Of a stretch of DNA of 64,000 nt, positions 27,500 through 36,634 are shown one piece after another. The notes under the pieces were generated by a model. It saw nothing but the letters and a program-made list of their open reading frames with translations, searched no databases and had not been told where the DNA came from. How positions within the stretch are numbered: the stretch's first letter is position 1; the number at the start of each line of letters is the position of its first letter. The position numbers were made by a program, and so were the translations under genes. Source of the stretch: Nocardioides alpinus (lineage in GTDB: Bacteria; Actinomycetota; Actinomycetes; Propionibacteriales; Nocardioidaceae); NCBI RefSeq assembly GCF_900112035.1, contig NZ_FOKC01000011.1, positions 62,001-126,000 of the forward strand, read 5' to 3'.

Positions 27500-28432
27500 T
27501 CAGGAGCTCAGTCGCTTGAAGACCGTCTCCCAGTCGCGCGCCATGCTGACGACGGTCCAGCCCGCTCGCGCGGCCACGTCCAGGATCAGCTCGGGTTCCT
27601 GGACGCTCTCCGCGGAGCTCACGTAGGCGAACTCGCGTACGTCGTCGTCGTGGTCGACGAGCAGCGCGAGCGTCGGACCTTCGCCTGCAGCCGTCCACTC
27701 CAGCATCTCCCGATCGCCGCCGGAGTTCCCGGCGGCGAGCACCGGCCGACGACCCAGGTGCGTCTGGATGTGGGAGACCTTCGCGGCGCCCTCGTTGACG
27801 ACTCCACTGACGCGCGCGGTCCGGTGCAGCACGGGTCGTACCCGACCACCTGCGCCCGCCGCCTCGGCGACGTAGTCGTAGTCCACCAGTGACCCGACCA
27901 CCGCCTCCGGCGGGACGCCGTAGAGGTCGTGGCTGACCGCGCGCACGAACTCGGCCCCGCCGCCGGTGACGATGCAGACGGTGAAGTCCAGCGCGCGCAA
28001 CGCGGCGACCAGCTCGAGCATCGGGACGTACGTCGTCGAACGCACGGGACAGCCGAGAGTGGCGTGCTCGGCTCGGTCCATGAACGCACGCACCTGGGCG
28101 GTGAAGTGCTCAGGACTCACTCCTTCGAAGATCCCGAGGAGGGCGAGCGCGATGCGCTCGAGGCCCATCTCGCCCATCGTCGCCCGGTCGCCGGCCAGGA
28201 CTGCCGCCAGCTCGGGCACCCCCGCCAGGGCCGGGTCGTCGGCCCGGCTGCGCAGGACGTCGACGAAGAAGTCGAGCTGGACGTAGGTCGGTCGCTCGCA
28301 CCACAGGGTGCCGTCATTGTCGAAGCACGCGACGCGATCACGCGGCGCGATCCCGGGCGCGGCGGCCAGGAACGCCAGCACCGCGTCCCGGGTCCGTCCG
28401 GGACGCCAGGACGGCAACCGGTCGTCGCTCAT
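27500..28432 (-). CDS. HAD-superfamily hydrolase linked to sulfatase/formylglycine enzyme
   Basis: This 310-residue protein has the HAD nucleophile motif ACFDNDGTLWCERPTY (motif I, DxDGT), motif II in VCIVTGGGAEF, and the C-terminal acidic motif GNSGGDREMLEW. The ATG overlaps the upstream formylglycine-enzyme stop (ATGA), so the two are translationally coupled. HADs of this type are phosphatases or phosphoserine-phosphatase-like; the substrate is not predictable here. It is last in the sulfatase operon. Confidence 0.85.
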   Translation of the reverse strand: MSDDRLPSWRPGRTRDAVLAFLAAAPGIAPRDRVACFDNDGTLWCERPTYVQLDFFVDVLRSRADDPALAGVPELAAVLAGDRATMGEMGLERIALALLGIFEGVSPEHFTAQVRAFMDRAEHATLGCPVRSTTYVPMLELVAALRALDFTVCIVTGGGAEFVRAVSHDLYGVPPEAVVGSLVDYDYVAEAAGAGGRVRPVLHRTARVSGVVNEGAAKVSHIQTHLGRRPVLAAGNSGGDREMLEWTAAGEGPTLALLVDHDDDVREFAYVSSAESVQEPELILDVAARAGWTVVSMARDWETVFKRLSS

Positions 28433-29367
28433 GCGGGTGGCGCCTCGGTCGGGGGCCGACGTACGCACCGAAAGCCCTGGTGGCTCGTGCCCGTGTCGAC
28501 CATCTGCGGCCGCCGGGCGGCCGGACGGTAGCGCAGGCAGTAGGAGTCGGCGCACAGGTGCGAGCCCCCCTTCACCACCTTGCGCGGGATCGCGAACTGC
28601 GGCTGGGCGGGGTCGAAGCTCTGCTCGCGCACGCCGGGGCGCGGGTTGGACGGGATGCAGCACGGCTTGTCGGCGTCCGCCGGATGAGCCTCGGTCCACC
28701 AGTCGTCGGTCCACTCCCAGACGTTGCCGGCCATGTCGAAGAGCCCGTAGCCGTTGGCGGGGAAGCTGCCGACCGGCGCCGTGCGCAGGAACCCGCTCTC
28801 ACCGCTGCTGCGCCAGGGGAAGTCCGGGCCGTCCCAGGTGTTCGCCATGATCCTGCCGTCGGGCCGGGCCACGTCGCCCCACGTGTACGCCGTCCCTTCG
28901 AGCCCTCCGCGTGCGGCGTACTCCCACTCGGCCTCGGTCGGCAGTGACGCCCCGGCCCACGCGGCGTACGCCGACGCGTCCTCGTGCGAGACGTGCACGA
29001 CCGGGTGGTCGAGCAGCTTGTCGATCGAGCTCCTCGAGCCGTGGGGGTGGTGCCAGCACGCACCCGGCTTCCAGCGCCACCACTGGCTGAGGTGGCGCAG
29101 GTCGACCGGACCACGGGTCGGCACGAAGACCATCGATCCGGGCTGCAGGTTCTCGGCGGGCGCGGCCGGGTAGTCGGCAGGGTCGAGGTCGCGCTCGGCG
29201 ACGGTGACGTAGCCGGTGGCGTCCACGAAGGTCGCGAACTCGGCGTTGGTCACCGCGGTCGTATCGATCGAGAAGGCGTCGACCCGCACCCGGTGGGTGG
29301 GCGCCTCCTCGGCGTAGTGGTCGTCGGAGCCCATGGTGAACGTGCCACCGGGCAGGTCGACGGCCAC
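28429..29367 (-). CDS. Formylglycine-generating enzyme (SUMF1 family)
   Basis: FGE oxidises the active-site Cys of sulfatases to formylglycine. The 312-residue protein shows LPGGTFTMGSDDHYAEEAPTHRV, LPTEAEWEYAARGG, NVWEWTDDWW and the catalytic cysteine pair in GGSHLCADSYCLRYRPAARR. The pair is what separates a true FGE from the many SUMF1-like proteins that lack it. It starts at GTG one base after the sulfatase stop, so enzyme and substrate are made together. A further Cys pair in DKPCCIPS may be structural. Confidence 0.93.
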   Translation of the reverse strand: MAVDLPGGTFTMGSDDHYAEEAPTHRVRVDAFSIDTTAVTNAEFATFVDATGYVTVAERDLDPADYPAAPAENLQPGSMVFVPTRGPVDLRHLSQWWRWKPGACWHHPHGSRSSIDKLLDHPVVHVSHEDASAYAAWAGASLPTEAEWEYAARGGLEGTAYTWGDVARPDGRIMANTWDGPDFPWRSSGESGFLRTAPVGSFPANGYGLFDMAGNVWEWTDDWWTEAHPADADKPCCIPSNPRPGVREQSFDPAQPQFAIPRKVVKGGSHLCADSYCLRYRPAARRPQMVDTGTSHQGFRCVRRPPTEAPPA

Positions 29368-29368
29368 C

Positions 29369-30868
29369 TCAGCTGCTCCCGACGCCGGCCTTCAGCTTCT
29401 CCATGACCTTCTCCAGGCTGAAGCTGGCCGGCTCCTGGCGCGGGGGGAACTGCGCGAGGGTCTGCAGCATCCGGGCGACGTAGGTCTGCGCCGGGACGAA
29501 GAGCCAGACGCGGTCCAGCACCCAGTCGAAGTAGGTGTTGGAGGTGATGTCGGCCCGCTCGTAGGGGTCGGTCCTCAGGTTGAAGAGCTTGGGGAAGCGG
29601 AGCTCGGTGAAGGGCTCCTGCCAGATTCCGAGGGTCCCCGTGACCCGCTGCTCGAGGAAGACGAACTTCCAGTTGTCGTAGCGCAGGGCCGCGAGGTCGC
29701 CGTCGTCGGAGACGTAGAAGAAGTGCTTGCGCGGACTCTCGTCAGTGGCGCCGGTGAGGTAGTCGAGCTGGTTGTGCCCGTCGAGGTGCACCCGGTAGCT
29801 CGCGCCGTCGAGGTCGGTGCCCGCCCTGAGCCGGTCGGCGATGTCGGTGTCGCCAGCAGCGGCGAGCAGGGTGACGAACCAGTCGTTGTGGCTGACGATC
29901 CCGTTGAGCACCTGGCCCTCGGGGATCCGTCCGGGCCAGCGGATCATCGCCGGCACCCGGTAGGCGCCCTCCCAGTTGGAGTTCTTCTCGCTGCGGAACG
30001 GGGTCATGCCGGCGTCGGGCCAGCTGTTCAGGTGCGGACCGTTGTCCGTGGAGTACATGACGATCGTGTCGTCGGCGAGGCCCTGCTCGTCGAGCCAGTC
30101 GAGCACCGACCCGACCAGCTCGTCGTGGTCGCACATCGTGTCGTGGTACTCCGACTGCCAGCGCCCCGCCCTTCCCTTGCTGCCGTCCTTGATGTGCGTG
30201 CGGAAGTGCATGTGGGTGGTGTTGAGCCACACGAAGAACGGCGTGTCCGCCTCGTTCGCGTCGCCCATGAACCGCAGCGCCTCGGGCACGATCTCGTCGT
30301 CGATGGTCTTCATCCGCTCCTGGGTGAGCGGCCCGGTGTCCTCGATGCGTTGGGTGCCGTCCTCGTTGGCCCACGAGTGGATGACGCCCCGCGGCCCGAA
30401 GTTCTTGCGGAAGTCGGGGAAGTCCTCCTCGGTGGGGTAGTCGTCGAGCTCCGGCTCCTCCTCGGCGTTGAGGTGGTAGAGGTTGCCGAAGAACTCGTCG
30501 AAGCCGTGCGCCGTCGGCAGGAACTCGTCGCGGTCGCCGAAGTGGTTCTTGCCGAACTGTCCCGTGGCGTAGCCGAGGTTCTTCAGCGCCGTCGCGATGG
30601 TCGGATCCTCGTCCCGCAGGCCGATGTCCGCACCCGGCATGCCGACCTTGGTCAGACCGGTGCGGTAGGGGTTCTGCCCGGTGATGAAAGCGGCCCGGCC
30701 CGCCGTGCAGCTCTGCTCGCCGTAGTAGTCGGTGAAGCGGGCGCCCTCGGCGGCGATCCGGTCGATGTGGGGCGTGCGGTAGCCCATCAGGCCGTCGCTG
30801 TAGCAGCTCAGGTTGCTGATGCCGATGTCGTCGCCCCAGATGATGAGGATGTTGGGAGCCTTCGCCAC
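29369..30868 (-). CDS. Arylsulfatase-type sulfatase with formylglycine site
   Basis: This 499-residue protein starts at GTG five bases after AGGAGG (MAKAPNILIIWGDDIGISN). The sulfatase core CxAxR is CTAGR in GEQSCTAGRAAFITGQ; the Cys is the formylglycine precursor. Metal ligands include the Asp pair in WGDDIG and DNG in YSTDNGPHLNS. No signal peptide is visible, so the enzyme is probably cytoplasmic. The C-terminal RTDPYERADITSNTYFDWV is typical of arylsulfatase A-type enzymes. It heads an operon with FGE and HAD under dyad copy 4. Substrate is unknown. Confidence 0.92.
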   Translation of the reverse strand: MAKAPNILIIWGDDIGISNLSCYSDGLMGYRTPHIDRIAAEGARFTDYYGEQSCTAGRAAFITGQNPYRTGLTKVGMPGADIGLRDEDPTIATALKNLGYATGQFGKNHFGDRDEFLPTAHGFDEFFGNLYHLNAEEEPELDDYPTEEDFPDFRKNFGPRGVIHSWANEDGTQRIEDTGPLTQERMKTIDDEIVPEALRFMGDANEADTPFFVWLNTTHMHFRTHIKDGSKGRAGRWQSEYHDTMCDHDELVGSVLDWLDEQGLADDTIVMYSTDNGPHLNSWPDAGMTPFRSEKNSNWEGAYRVPAMIRWPGRIPEGQVLNGIVSHNDWFVTLLAAAGDTDIADRLRAGTDLDGASYRVHLDGHNQLDYLTGATDESPRKHFFYVSDDGDLAALRYDNWKFVFLEQRVTGTLGIWQEPFTELRFPKLFNLRTDPYERADITSNTYFDWVLDRVWLFVPAQTYVARMLQTLAQFPPRQEPASFSLEKVMEKLKAGVGSS

Positions 30869-30946
30869 GGGAGCCTCCTGGACTCGATGACCGGACCGCA
30901 CGGCACCGGGTGCCCGTCACGCTAGGTCTGCGCCTCGGCGCGGTCT

Positions 30947-30963
30947 TCACCTGATGAGGGTGA
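30947..30963 (-). promoter_or_regulatory. 17-bp stress dyad, copy 4, before the sulfatase operon
   Basis: TCACCTGATGAGGGTGA on the plus strand. On the minus strand TAGCGT lies 22 nt beyond it, and the sulfatase GTG follows 78 bases from the dyad. Confidence 0.7.
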
Positions 30964-30969
30964 TCGCGA

Positions 30970-32082
<1,113 letters not shown>

Positions 32083-32158
32083 GGTCACCTCGGAGTGTGC
32101 CGGGAGCCTCGTGGGCCGCTTGCGTCGTCCAGTGTCGATGGACCGGCGCCCCGGCACG

Positions 32159-32175
32159 TCACCCGAGTCAGGTGA
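32159..32175 (-). promoter_or_regulatory. 17-bp stress dyad, copy 5, before the AI-2E gene
   Basis: TCACCCGAGTCAGGTGA. On the minus strand GACACT lies 22 nt beyond it and the AI-2E ATG follows 76 bases away. It sits nine bases from the end of the HdeD gene. Confidence 0.66.
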
Positions 32176-32184
32176 CTGACGGAC

Positions 32185-32751
32185 TCATGCGGGCGCGGTC
32201 GACGCCTCGGTGTCGGACGGGGAGGCTGCGGCGAAGCGCTTGGCCTCGCGACCGAAGACCATGGTCATCAACCCTTCCGTGACCACCTGCACCCCCAGCA
32301 GCACGCCGAGGAGGGTGAAGGTCGCAGCCACGATGTTGAACAGGATGATCAGGCCCAGGACCGCGGAGACCGCGCCGCCGAAGACGAGCGACCACCGGTG
32401 CTCGGGGTCCTGGAAGGACGCCGCCAGTCGGGCGATGCCCACGACGAGGAACAGCGATCCGGCGGCCAGGGTGACCGTGAGTGCGGCCGCGCCCGTGTGT
32501 CGGAGGAACAGCAGTCCGAGCACCGTCATCAGCCCGCCGCCGAGGAGCGCCGTCCAGATCCCGTCCTTCCCGATCTGGAAAACCGCGAGGAACACGATGA
32601 AGATGCCGGTGGCGAGGAGCAACCACCCCACGAACAAGAGGGACAGCGCGGTCGCGGTCACCGTGTGCCCGAGGATGATGATCCCGACCAGCACCTGCAG
32701 CCCGCCCAGTAGCAGGTCGACCGCAGCGCGGCCCTTCGTCTCGCTCGCCAT
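32185..32751 (-). CDS. HdeD-like (DUF308) membrane protein
   Basis: This 188-residue protein starts at ATG behind AGGAG (MASETKGRAAVDLLLGG). It has six short hydrophobic segments in three repeated pairs (LQVLVGIIILGHTVTATALS, LFVGWLLLATGIFIVFLAVF, LLGGGLMTVLGLLFL and so on), the DUF308 repeat pattern. The E. coli member HdeD is linked to acid resistance; here only membrane stress can be suggested. Its promoter is the minus side of dyad copy 6. Confidence 0.82.
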   Translation of the reverse strand: MASETKGRAAVDLLLGGLQVLVGIIILGHTVTATALSLLFVGWLLLATGIFIVFLAVFQIGKDGIWTALLGGGLMTVLGLLFLRHTGAAALTVTLAAGSLFLVVGIARLAASFQDPEHRWSLVFGGAVSAVLGLIILFNIVAATFTLLGVLLGVQVVTEGLMTMVFGREAKRFAAASPSDTEASTAPA

Positions 32752-32835
32752 GCCAAGCTCCTGTCGTCGACCGTCGCCGCCCGCCGCGCTCGGAGGGCCC
32801 GGAGGGATTGTCGAACGGCCCGCACCGGACCCGGA

Positions 32836-32852
32836 TCGCCCGTAGCGGGTGA
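32836..32852. promoter_or_regulatory. 17-bp stress dyad, copy 6 (divergent HdeD / holin-like)
   Basis: TCGCCCGTAGCGGGTGA. Plus direction: TAGGTT 23 nt away, start codon 35 bases from the dyad. Minus direction: GACAAT 23 nt away, HdeD ATG 84 bases from the dyad. Both directions therefore have good -10 candidates at the set's usual spacing. Confidence 0.68.
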
Positions 32853-32887
32853 GGAGGGCACGCCCACCCACGTCCTAGGTTCCGGGC

Positions 32888-33265
32888 ATGATCATGAACC
32901 TGCTCCTGCGGCTCGTCGTGCTGGCGGCTGCCATCGCGCTGACCACCGCGATCGTGCCCGACATGGACGTCGACGGCGGTGTCCTGACGTACTTCTGGAT
33001 CGCCCTGCTCTTCGCCATCGTCAACGTCACCCTCGGCCTGGTGCTGCACCTGTTGGCCCTGCCGTTGACCATCCTCACGCTGGGGCTGTTCGCCCTGGTC
33101 GTGAACGGCGTCCTCCTCCTGGTCACCGACTGGCTCAGCCGCGACCTCCAGGTCGACGGCTTCTTCACGGCGATCCTGGCCGCCCTCATCATCGCGGTGA
33201 TCACGGCAGTCCTGCACGTCCTGCTGCCGGACCCGCGGCTTCGCGACGACCACGTCTCTGCCTGA
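32888..33265 (+). CDS. Holin-like family 4 (DUF phage_holin_4_2) membrane protein
   Basis: This 125-residue protein has four hydrophobic helices separated by short loops (LLLRLVVLAAAIALTTAIV, YFWIALLFAIVNVTLG, LLALPLTILTLGLFALVVNGVLLLVTD, FFTAILAALIIAVITAVLHV). The NVTLG and LPLTILTLGLF patterns are typical of the bacterial phage_holin_4_2 family, which has chromosomal members with no phage context, as here. The predicted -10 hexamer overlaps the bases just before the start, so the leader is very short. No strong ribosome site is visible; a second ATG two codons in is possible. Confidence 0.72.
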   Translation: MIMNLLLRLVVLAAAIALTTAIVPDMDVDGGVLTYFWIALLFAIVNVTLGLVLHLLALPLTILTLGLFALVVNGVLLLVTDWLSRDLQVDGFFTAILAALIIAVITAVLHVLLPDPRLRDDHVSA

Positions 33266-33275
33266 CCCGTTCCAG

Positions 33276-33292
33276 TCACCCAGTTCGGGTGA
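33276..33292 (+). promoter_or_regulatory. 17-bp stress dyad, copy 7, before the DUF6325-SHOCT-GAP unit
   Basis: TCACCCAGTTCGGGTGA, with CAGAGT 22 nt downstream. The first start codon is 110 bases from the dyad. Confidence 0.7.
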
Positions 33293-33402
33293 CGCCGTCA
33301 CCCCGCGGTGTCGGCAGAGTCCGGCACGGAGGCAGTCGGTGCGAGGCACCGGCGGCCCCGGGTCGGTGATCGCCGACCGCGCACCCCACGAGGAGTCCCG
33401 CC

Positions 33403-33834
33403 ATGACGCTCGGTCCCATCGAAGTGGTCGTCATCGCCTTCCCCGGCAACCAGTTCAACGGACGCATCCTGCCCGAGCTCGGCCGTCTGCTCGACGCAGG
33501 CACGGTCAGCATCGTCGACGGGCTGCTGATCTCCAAGGACGCCGCGGGCAACACCACGTTCGTCGAGATCGACGACGACGGGCTGGGTGAGGACGTCGCC
33601 CGGCTCGCCCACCTCTTCGACAGGTTCGACGAGCTGATCTCCGACGAGGACGTCGAGGAGCTCGCCGCGGACCTCGACCCCGACAGCTCGGCTGCGGTGC
33701 TCGTGTTCGAGCACACGTGGGTCCGACCGTTGCGCGACGCCATCGTCGACTCCGGCGGTGTGCTCGCCGCCAACTTCCGGGTGCCGCGCGAAGTCGTGGA
33801 CGAAGTCATGACTGCCCTCGAGACAGCCAGCTGA
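33403..33834 (+). CDS. DUF6325-like protein
   Basis: This 143-residue soluble protein starts MTLGPIEVVVIAFPGNQFNG after GAGGAG. The first half alternates strands and helices (GPIEVVVIAF, LPELGRLLDAGTVSIVDGLLI, FVEIDDDG); the second half has an acidic helix (EDVEELAADLDPDSSAAVLVFEHTW) like DUF1269 proteins but without the membrane hairpin. I recognise the family as DUF6325, function unknown. It is first in a probable three-gene unit: SHOCT 15 bases later and the GAP-family gene 31 bases after that. Confidence 0.78.
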   Translation: MTLGPIEVVVIAFPGNQFNGRILPELGRLLDAGTVSIVDGLLISKDAAGNTTFVEIDDDGLGEDVARLAHLFDRFDELISDEDVEELAADLDPDSSAAVLVFEHTWVRPLRDAIVDSGGVLAANFRVPREVVDEVMTALETAS

Positions 33835-33849
33835 GAGAGACGAGGAACC

Positions 33850-34155
33850 GTGCGACGACGTGGAGGACGACCGGGACTGATCGGGACGATGGCGCGCACT
33901 GCCGTCATCACCAAGACAGCCACGACCGTGGCGGGCAACAGCCAACGCCGCCAGATGGCGCAGGCCCAGGAAGCGGCTGCGGCCCAGGCGCCCGTCGCGG
34001 CACCAGCGGCTCCGCCTCCGCCCCCGGTGGCAGCCGCCCCAGCAGGCACAGACGACCTGATCGACCAGCTGGGCAAGCTGGCGGACCTCAAGGCGGCCGG
34101 CGTGCTCGACGACGCCGAGTTCGCTGCGGCGAAGGCGCGCCTGCTGGGCACGTGA
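33850..34155 (+). CDS. SHOCT-domain protein with Ala/Pro-rich linker
   Basis: This 101-residue protein starts at GTG behind GAGGAA. A basic N terminus (MRRRGGRPGLIGTMARTAV) leads into a low-complexity Ala/Pro/Gln linker (residues about 35-65) and a C-terminal SHOCT module, LIDQLGKLADLKAAGVLDDAEFAAAKARLL. The module is of the same type as those at 20670 and 61686, but this protein lacks membrane helices. It probably mediates oligomerisation or membrane association. It is cotranscribed with the DUF6325 gene. Confidence 0.78.
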   Translation: MRRRGGRPGLIGTMARTAVITKTATTVAGNSQRRQMAQAQEAAAAQAPVAAPAAPPPPPVAAAPAGTDDLIDQLGKLADLKAAGVLDDAEFAAAKARLLGT

Positions 34156-34186
34156 TCAGCGGCGGCCGCGGTCACCGAGGCGTTCG

Positions 34187-34867
34187 ATGACCTCACTGTG
34201 GACCACCCTCGCGCCACTGGCGATCGGCAGCGCTGTCGTCCCGATCCAGGTCGTGGTGACCCTCCTCCTGCTGCGCGGGACGGGCGGCCCGTCGGTGGCC
34301 GCGGCCTGGGTCGCGGGCATGACCTCCGTGCGGCTGACCCAGGGCGTCGTCTTCGGCTTGGTGCTCACGGGCTCGTCCACCGGGCAGGGTGCGGACGACG
34401 CGCCGGGTCCGGTCGTCTCAGGCATCCTGCTCGTGCTGGCCGTCCTCCTCTACGCCCTCGCCCTGCGCCAGCTCACCGCTGACGACGACCCGGACGCACC
34501 GCCGCCGCGCTGGATGGCGATGACCGACGGGATGGGTCCGGGGCGCGCCTTCGCGATGGGTGCCGGCGTGCTCGCGATCGGACCGAAGTTCTGGGTGTTC
34601 ACCCTCGCCGCCGTCGGGGCGATCTCGGACGCCGACCTCGGGCAGGCGGCCGGGATCACGACCTTCCTCCTCTTCGTCGTGCTGGCCGCGTCCCTCAACC
34701 TCGTCCTGCTGGGCGCAGCCCTGGTCGCTCCAGCCAGGTCCGCGCGACTCATGGATCGTGCGTCCGACTGGCTGGTCGCGCACAACGGCCAGATCACCGT
34801 CGCCCTCGGGCTCGTGGTCGGCACGTGGTTCCTCGTGAAGGCGCTCACCGGCCTCGGAATCCTCTGA
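34187..34867 (+). CDS. GAP-family (SfLAP-like) membrane transporter
   Basis: This 226-residue protein has six membrane helices. N-terminal blocks WTTLAPLAIGSAVVPIQVVVTLLLL and AAWVAGMTSVRLTQGVVFGLV are characteristic of the GAP/SfLAP family, whose mycobacterial members act with sulfolipid or glycolipid export. A cytoplasmic loop after helix 3 is rich in Asp/Pro. The substrate here is unknown. It starts at ATG 31 bases after the SHOCT gene and is probably the last gene of the copy-7 unit. Confidence 0.78.
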   Translation: MTSLWTTLAPLAIGSAVVPIQVVVTLLLLRGTGGPSVAAAWVAGMTSVRLTQGVVFGLVLTGSSTGQGADDAPGPVVSGILLVLAVLLYALALRQLTADDDPDAPPPRWMAMTDGMGPGRAFAMGAGVLAIGPKFWVFTLAAVGAISDADLGQAAGITTFLLFVVLAASLNLVLLGAALVAPARSARLMDRASDWLVAHNGQITVALGLVVGTWFLVKALTGLGIL

Positions 34868-34874
34868 ACCGCTT

Positions 34875-34891
34875 TCACCGATATCGGGTGA
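34875..34891 (+). promoter_or_regulatory. 17-bp stress dyad, copy 8
   Basis: TCACCGATATCGGGTGA, with GAGTCT 23 nt downstream. The DUF1269 gene start is 73 bases from the dyad. Confidence 0.66.
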
Positions 34892-34964
34892 GCACCGCGC
34901 CGGCCGTGCCGGAGGAGTCTCGACGGTACGGCTCGGATGAAGCTCGGATGAGGGAGGTGACGAT

Positions 34965-35495
34965 GTGCCGACACTGACCGTGTGGCGCTACGACACCCCG
35001 TTCGGCGCGGACGCGGGCGAGGTGCGGCTCAAGGCGCTGCAGGCGCGAGGCTCCGTCAAGGTCCACGACGCGATCACCGTGGCCTGGCTCCCCGGCTCGC
35101 ACGAGCCGCGGATCGGCCACCTCCACCACGCGTCCGCGAGCGCAGCGGGCAAGGGCTCGGTCCTGGGTGCACTGGTGGGCATGCTGGTCCTGGCCCCCGC
35201 CGTGGGGGCTGCGGCCGGCGCCGGCGTCGGCGCCCTCGCGCAGCGGTTGCGGGGAACGGGTATCGACAAGGACTTCCTGGCCGAGATCGTCGCCCACCTC
35301 GAGCCGGGGTCCTCCGCGATGCTGGTGCTGTCCTCGGACGTCGACATCGACGCGGTCCGCCCGGTCGTCGAGCGCGGTCTCGCCAGCGGGCACACGCTCC
35401 TCCTCCACGCCGAGCTGGCCGACGACGCACCGCAGGCGATCCGCGACGCCGTACGCGAGTTCGACAGCCCTGCGAGCGAGCCGGACCAGCCCTGA
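34965..35495 (+). CDS. DUF1269-type membrane protein (second copy)
   Basis: This 176-residue protein starts at GTG after GGGAGG. It has the same layout as 24147-24635: N-terminal PTLTVWRYDTPFGAD, a Gly/Ala-rich hydrophobic hairpin (GSVLGALVGMLVLAPAVGAAAGAGVGALA), then GIDKDFLAEIVAHLEPGSSAMLVLSSD. Function is unknown. It stands alone between dyad copies 8 and 9, so it is a monocistronic member of the regulon. Confidence 0.8.
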   Translation: MPTLTVWRYDTPFGADAGEVRLKALQARGSVKVHDAITVAWLPGSHEPRIGHLHHASASAAGKGSVLGALVGMLVLAPAVGAAAGAGVGALAQRLRGTGIDKDFLAEIVAHLEPGSSAMLVLSSDVDIDAVRPVVERGLASGHTLLLHAELADDAPQAIRDAVREFDSPASEPDQP

Positions 35496-35511
35496 GCCGC
35501 ACCACGCCCCA

Positions 35512-35528
35512 TCGCCCGTTCCGGGTGA
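35512..35528 (+). promoter_or_regulatory. 17-bp stress dyad, copy 9
   Basis: TCGCCCGTTCCGGGTGA, with TAGCAT 23 nt downstream. The DUF7144 gene start is 80 bases from the dyad. Confidence 0.7.
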
Positions 35529-35608
35529 GCACGGGCCCTGCGGAGCGCGCCTAGCATCGAGGCCCCCGGGTCGTCATCGACCCTTCGTTCGCACCGAGGA
35601 GACACCCG

Positions 35609-36025
35609 ATGAGCACCTCATCCGAACGGGCCTTCCAGTCCACCACGGCAGGCATCGTCGCCCAAGGGGCCACGGCCTTCGCCGGCATCATGCTGGCCAC
35701 CGCCTCGTTCCTGGGGATCCTCCAGGGCATCGCCGCCATCTCGGCCGACAACGTCTACGTCGACACCCTTCGCTACACCTACGAGTTCGACCTGACCCTC
35801 TGGGGCTGGATCCACCTCATGCTCGGCATCGCCGGCGTGGCGGTCGGCATCGGCATCCTGATGGGCAAGGTGTGGGCGCTCGTCGCCGGCATCGTGATGG
35901 CCGTGCTGAGCGTGTTCGCCAACTTCGCGTTCCTCCCGCAGTACCCGCTGTGGTCGATCGTGATCATCGCCCTGGACGTCTTCGTCATCTGGGCCCTCTG
36001 CGCGCAGGTCGACCAGAAGGTGTGA
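35609..36025 (+). CDS. DUF7144-like four-helix membrane protein
   Basis: This 138-residue protein starts at ATG after GAGGAG. It has four membrane helices: GIMLATASFLGILQGIAAI, LWGWIHLMLGIAGVAVGIGIL, VWALVAGIVMAVLSVFANFAF and WSIVIIALDVFVIWALCA. The WGWIHLMLG motif and helix spacing match DUF7144 proteins, function unknown. Its last 408 bases lie antisense to the long open C-terminal extension of mftR; the good ribosome site, dyad promoter and family match show this is the real coding strand there. Confidence 0.8.
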   Translation: MSTSSERAFQSTTAGIVAQGATAFAGIMLATASFLGILQGIAAISADNVYVDTLRYTYEFDLTLWGWIHLMLGIAGVAVGIGILMGKVWALVAGIVMAVLSVFANFAFLPQYPLWSIVIIALDVFVIWALCAQVDQKV

Positions 36026-36601
36026 CCGCGACTCGCCGAGGAGGTGCAGCAGCCGCTCGCGGTCGCCGCCCTCCTCGGTGAGCCACTGCTCGTAGGCACT
36101 GAGGGCGATCCCCAGGGCGACGTGCCCGTAGAGCTGCGGGCGCAGGTCCGTGGGCCGCTCCCCCAGCCGACCCGCGACGAACTCGGCGACGACTGATCGC
36201 CACTCCGCATACCTGAGCGCCGAGTGCGCACGCAGCGCCGGCGTCCGCAGGATCAGCTCCATCCGGGCGCTGTGGATGGGGACGGCGTCCTCGGGGAAGT
36301 CGTTGAAGGCGACGACGGCCTCCCCCACGGCATCCAGCACCGTGCGGTCACGTGGCTGGGCCTCCAGCAGCTCGCGGAAGTGGAGCAGGGTCCGGTCGAA
36401 CCGCCCCCACGGGATGTCGTTCTTGGAGGCGTAGTAGCGGAAGAGCGTGCGCCGACCGACCCCCACCTCCGCGGCGATCGCCGCCAGGGTCGTCTGCTCG
36501 AAGCCCCGCTCGGCGAACAGCCGGAACGCCGCGGCCTCGATCTCCGCGTGGGTGGTCGCCAGCGGCCGCCCCAGCACCACGCGTACGTCCTGCTCGACCA
36601 C
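35618..36601 (-). CDS. mftR: Mycofactocin regulator MftR (TetR family), with no stop at the family end
   Basis: From a GTG at 36601 the first ~192 residues are a normal TetR protein: HTH region TTHAEIEAAAFRLFAERGFEQTTLAAIAAEVGVGRRTLFRYYASKNDI and a C-terminal helix bundle through AYEQWLTEEGGDRERLLHLLG. It is divergent from mftA, the usual mftR position. MftR represses the mycofactocin genes and in mycobacteria responds to long-chain acyl-CoA. Oddly, the frame has no stop where the family ends, near 36026, and stays open another 408 bases, wholly antisense to the DUF7144 gene, before stopping at 35618. The functional end is uncertain. Confidence 0.72.
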   Translation of the reverse strand: MVEQDVRVVLGRPLATTHAEIEAAAFRLFAERGFEQTTLAAIAAEVGVGRRTLFRYYASKNDIPWGRFDRTLLHFRELLEAQPRDRTVLDAVGEAVVAFNDFPEDAVPIHSARMELILRTPALRAHSALRYAEWRSVVAEFVAGRLGERPTDLRPQLYGHVALGIALSAYEQWLTEEGGDRERLLHLLGESRSHLLVDLRAEGPDDEDVQGDDHDRPQRVLREEREVGEHAQHGHHDAGDERPHLAHQDADADRHAGDAEHEVDPAPEGQVELVGVAKGVDVDVVGRDGGDALEDPQERGGGQHDAGEGRGPLGDDACRGGLEGPFG

Positions 36602-36634
36602 GTGACCAGTGTGGTTGTGGCCACGAGTGCCAGA

